Shown here: piece after piece, positions 60,266 to 64,000 of the stretch | Numbering within the stretch: position 1 is the stretch's first letter | Layout of the letters: the number at the start of each line of letters is the position of its first letter | NCBI GenBank assembly: GCA_008921705.1 | Contig: VFFE01007657.1 | Location: forward strand, 124,001 to 188,000 | From: Burhinus oedicnemus | Taxonomy: Eukaryota > Chordata > Aves > Charadriiformes > Burhinidae | Length of the DNA stretch: 64,000 bases | Reading direction: 5' to 3' | Position numbers and translations under genes: made by a program | The notes under the pieces: model-generated | What the model was told of the DNA's origin: nothing | The model's input: the letters and a program-made list of their open reading frames with translations, nothing else | Databases searched by the model: none

Positions 60266-60732
60266 ACAACAGGATGACCATGAGGCAGCAATGTGCCCTT
60301 GTGACCAAGAAGGCCAATGGCATTCTGGGGTGCATCAAGAGGTGTGTGGCAAGCAGGTCATGGGAGCTTATCCTCCCCCTCTGCTCTGCCCTGGTGAGGC
60401 CACACCTGGAGTCCTGTGTCCAGTTCTGGGCTCCCCAGTTCAAGAAGGACAGGGAACTGCTGGAGAGGGTACAGCAGGGGGCTACGAAGATGATTAAGGG
60501 GCTGGAAGATCTTTCTTCTGAGGAAAGGCTGAGGGACTTGGGTCTTTTGAGTCTGGAGAAGGGAAGGCTCAGAAGGAATCTCATCAATGCTTACAAATAT
60601 TTAAAGGGAGGGTGCCAGGAGGATGGGACCAGTCTTCTTGCAGTGGTGCCCAGGGATAGGAGAAGGGGTAATGGGCACAAACTTGACCATAGGAAGTTCC
60701 ATCTAAACCTGAGGAGGAACTTCTTTGTTTGA
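60238..60732 (+). pseudogene. CR1 ORF2 C-terminal remnant, 164 codons
   Basis: This is the longest intact CR1 coding stretch in the window. It follows a frame change at about 60220-60240. Blocks in order are [54 protein letters not shown] and [15 protein letters not shown] at 60730-60732 ends the frame. The expected terminal residues (LPREVV..., LCNLL) follow in another frame, up to about 60835, consistent with a small indel near 60728. Confidence 0.88.
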
Positions 60733-60908
60733 GGGTGGCAGAGCACTGGAACAGGCTGCCCAGAGAGGTGGTGGAGTCTCCGACTCTGGAGACTTTCCAA
60801 ACCCACCTGGATGCTGTCCTGTGCAACCTGCTGTAGGTGTCCCTGCTCTGGCAGGGGGGTTGGAGTAGATGATCTCCAGTGGTCCCTTTCCAACCCCTGT
60901 GATTCTAT

Positions 60909-62294
60909 TAGAATGTTAACACAAGAGCACCAGAAAATATTGTCTTCACAGGGAAACACACTGATATACTTTCCCCTTCTACTCAGATACTAAGCATTAC
61001 CTACATTTAAGAATATATTCTAGGGTATCCTGCAATCTTTTATTTCCCTCCATAAACCTCAACATATTTCCTGTGCCAATAGTTAAAGATTCAAGATATT
61101 TGTGGCCAGAATCTTGTACACAGTAACTAAACTGCCAGATACTGAAAACCTTTTTTGAGCTTACACCATCCTCTCTGGCCATGTCCTGACCCCACATTTT
61201 CCAACAGGTGCTCATTAGTGCTTTCATCATAATTTTTCTCTCTCTCCCTCCTCTATCCCACAGCTATATTTCTTTCTGTTTCCCCAGGTACACATATGTC
61301 AAGGAACTATGACACCCTCTTTCCTACCTGAACAATCAGGAGATCAGAATCTAGGAGTCCATATCAGGAACTAATAGTACAAATACAGCCCAAATTGATC
61401 TTACTTTGTCGTCGACACAAAAAGTTTACTGTAACCAGATATAATCACCTTTAGGGGAAATGGAAAACATTGGCCTAAATTTTTAGTTTATTATGAGACA
61501 AAGAAATAATGAAGAAGAGTGAAAGGACACAGGAATCACAGGATAGGAAATTGGAGAAATAGTCGCTCTGTCATTACAGAAATTAGAAAAATATAGTTTC
61601 TTTTTTTGTGTGTGTGACATTTCTAGTGCCATAGGGAGTTACATTATCTCAAAAGATAATGAATCCTCTGAAACTATTCTGAGAATTAGAACACTGACAT
61701 TGGCTACAAAGACATAGTGAAAAAAAGTCCCAGCAGCACAAGAAAGACATTTAACTTAATTTACTTTAATCTGATCATTCAATATTCAAAGAAAAATCAT
61801 GAGAAATATGACACTGAACAATCTTATAACTGCATCATGTACAGTATTTTGACTACATAAAATACTTTTGAAATCTGCATTTCAAATAAAATGCCAACCA
61901 CATCATGTCTATGAGTACTCCTGAACTATTGTATCAGAAGAGCTTATTTCATATAGACGTGATGTTATAGGGTTTACAGCACAAGACTCTGATTCTCTCA
62001 AGAGTCTCTCATTCTCCTTTCTACTTGATGCACCACAGGCAATGCTGACCACTTTAATTTTTCAGAGAAAAGAAAACCTTATAGTCAGCCACACTTAGTA
62101 AAGTTCTTTATATGAGTCCTATCCTCTGGGCCCAAACTCTTCAAGCTAGAACTTGACCTACAGTAGACTGTTACTTGCCTTAGCTTTGTCCCTTCCTCCA
62201 GGCACAGATGAATGGGAGATGATTAAAATAGGTCATGTTAAGCTGAAAATACTTCTTTCTGTGAATGAGGTGTGAGGGAACCCAGGTGGCTCTG
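60909..62294. other. Unique AT-rich sequence
   Basis: No gene or recognised repeat. Confidence 0.5.
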
Positions 62295-63027
62295 TGTCCT
62301 GATTTGAGGTAAGACAGACCCAATTTTCTGTTCAGTAATTTTACTTTGCAGTTAAGCCTCTTCTAACTAACTAACTGAACTCTCTGAAATTAACAACATA
62401 TTGTGGAAACACTATTCGTTCTCAGAATGATAAGACCTGATTAGCTGTAATTTATACCAAGGAATGGTATGCAGAGAGGCTCCTGCTTATACTTATTGCT
62501 ATAAAAACTCAGGTCAGCTCACTTTGTTATTTGCCCTGTTGGAGGGTTGGAAGTGGAAAAGCTGAGAGGGGTCGCAGCTGTGGGGAGGAGCGGACAGGAC
62601 AGGTGACACAAAACTGACCAACAGGGTATTCCATCCCATCTGCCTCATGCTCAGTCTAAAAGCTGAGGGATCAAAGGGGTCAGCCTCTTTCTTCAACGGC
62701 CAGCGTCTGAGAAGGACTCTGTTCATGTGCCTTTGATCTGATCCCTGCATTCCTGAATCCAGATCCACAATGTGGTTCCCATCCATCACTGAGTCCGGTC
62801 TGGGACTTTCCCTGTGCCTTCCAGTAACGAGATCGTCATCCTTGGAGCTTCATATGGTTTTGTATATATTTTGTTATTTCCTTTTTATTATTTTATTATT
62901 AATATTTCATTAAAGTAGTTTAGCTCCTCCTAAATTCATAAGTCTCTTTCTCTCTCTACCTCCTCTCCTTGGAGAGAGAGGTGGGGGAGAGCATCTGTCA
63001 TTCGCCTCAGTGGCCAGTCCAGCCACA
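62295..63027 (+). mobile_element. Solo LTR of a further family
   Basis: It starts TGTCCTGATTTGAGGTAAG and ends near CCAGCCACA. A TATA box (TATAAAA, 62500-62506) and a polyadenylation-like signal (ATTAAA, about 62909-62914) occur in the expected order. A CT-rich run (62940-62962) leads into an inverted repeat 'cctctcc tt ggagagag' at about 62963-62982, near the 3' end. The start resembles the 56910 family for about ten bases only, so it is a different LTR group. No internal retroviral sequence and no target duplication are seen. The 3' boundary is less certain than the start. Confidence 0.65.
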
Positions 63028-64000
63028 GACTTCTAAATTTATATGAAATAAATCTTGCACGGGCTATCCATAAAGTGCAATCAACTGTTTTAGATCTTTT
63101 TCACAACTCCCTCCATAGACCCTAAGTTACCCAAAAATCCTTTCCCAGAATGACGGCATGATGAGCTACAGTCTACACTGATATATAACAACTGAAGAAA
63201 AACTGACATTGTGTCTTTACAAGTAGTTCCAAGCTTCTTCTAAATTCTTTAGGCAGCTTGACAAGATAGCAAAACAACAAAACATAGGTGTACACAGTCC
63301 AGTGCCTCAGTTTTCCTTTTATCACTGTACATTCTTTATTCAAAGGTGAGAGGAATTAAGGAATTACTCCACCTTTCTTCTCTCATCTACAGACGGCTTC
63401 ATTTCTGAATTTCGAAATCTCTTTATTATTATATCTCTTTCTCTCTCTCTCTCCTTCCTCTTAATCTCTTTCTTTAGTTGTAAAGGTTCCTTAAAGAATG
63501 ATAGCTGGATTCTTGTTTCCTCTCTCTCGCTTATGCTTCCTTTATCTAGCCAGTACAAGAACAATATGACACAAGATGAATTAACTATCTCCATTAATTT
63601 CCAGCATATTAACACTAAATATAAACTAAGCAGACTCTTGCGCAAAGTGCCTTAAGAATTATTGCTCCTCGCATAACTTTAGATTAAAGTTGTGCGTATG
63701 GGAGAACCTGGTGGGAACTTACACTCCAGCTTGCTACATTGTGACTTTCCAGAGCAAACAAAGAAGTCTCTTTCACAGATTCTCTCTCTTTAAGAATGTC
63801 AACATTTCTTTCCTTCTTTTTTCTGGGAATATTTTATTCACTGAAATCACAGTCCTACCTTCTCTTCTTTCTTGCATAGCAAAGTTGAAGCAGCATGGCT
63901 TCTTTTAGGTTGCAGCTAATTTTTTTAAGTACTGGTAGTATTTAACAACTAACACCATAATACATATGAATACTAATATTGCCTTTTGACTTTTGTAGTA
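63028..64000. other. Unique sequence with a CT-rich tract
   Basis: No gene supported. A (CT)n run is at 63436-63454 within a longer pyrimidine-rich part. A 93-codon minus-strand frame (63364-63645) reads through this low-complexity tract and is not credible. Confidence 0.5.

Larger units (their letters stand above)
59740..60908 (+). mobile_element. CR1 LINE, 5'-truncated at RT motif A
   Basis: This is about 1.2 kb of a CR1 copy, starting at 'gatgaggggagggcagtgaa' just before motif A and ending at 'tgtgattctatta'. It is highly similar to 49495-50639, block by block. It is among the least decayed copies here, with three overlapping long frames. The truncation point lies at the stretch absent from the 47590 copy, so the two are not duplicates of one event. 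Confidence 0.95.

Noticed and set aside
60147..60959. Minus-strand frames of 80-146 codons opposite the CR1 at 59740-60908
   Set aside because: They are shadows of the CR1 ORF2 C-terminus.
1..64000. CRISPR arrays, tRNA or rRNA genes, bacterial operons
   Set aside because: No regularly spaced direct repeats, cloverleaf-like genes or rRNA sequence were seen. The composition and retroelements are those of a bird nuclear genome.

Overview
This window looks like vertebrate, and specifically bird, nuclear DNA. It is AT-rich and has no bacterial gene density, operons or ribosome binding sites. It is studded with CR1 LINE copies that end in short ATTCTATG- or GATTCTGT-type tail repeats instead of poly(A). 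It also carries several LTR families of the kind found in bird genomes. I found no host protein-coding exon, tRNA, rRNA or CRISPR array that I could support. The window is best read as intergenic or deep intronic sequence that has collected retroelements. The species cannot be told from the sequence alone.

Layout. 1-8363: unique AT-rich DNA with CR1 pieces at 1008-1582 (+), 5757-6028 (+) and 6512-7600 (-), plus two back-to-back perfect hairpins at 2450-2492. 8364-14916: an older LTR fragment (+) directly followed by a decayed but structurally complete endogenous retrovirus on the minus strand (5' LTR 14558-14916, primer binding site 14531-14548, gag, pro-pol, 3' LTR 8621-8948). It has no room for env. 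14917-29090: mostly unique DNA with one very old CR1 piece. 29091-31700: two LTRs of one family in opposite orientation. 32510-33828: a long decayed CR1. 36614-37142: a solo LTR (-) with a 5-bp target duplication. 37802-46706: three CR1 pieces. 47590-50639: the largest CR1, with remains of ORF1 (SGNH esterase), endonuclease and reverse transcriptase, but with the front of the reverse transcriptase deleted. 52884-53325: CR1 (-). 56777-57467: an old CR1 tail followed by a solo LTR (+) of the same family as the 36614 copy. 59740-60908: CR1 (+). 62295-63027: a further, different solo LTR (+).

How the parts relate. All coding capacity seen is retroelement-derived and broken. The CR1 copies with catalytic remains once encoded their own endonuclease and reverse transcriptase. 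The retrovirus still shows a protease active site (altered), a YIDD reverse transcriptase, an RNase H and an HHCC + DDE integrase, all cut by stops and frame changes. Nothing here appears able to move today. I did not find a convincing new biological system. The most informative points are the combination of a lysine-tRNA-like primer site with ERV-L-like polymerase features, the nested and inverted LTR arrangement, the deletion joint inside the large CR1, and some small unexplained repeats and hairpins.
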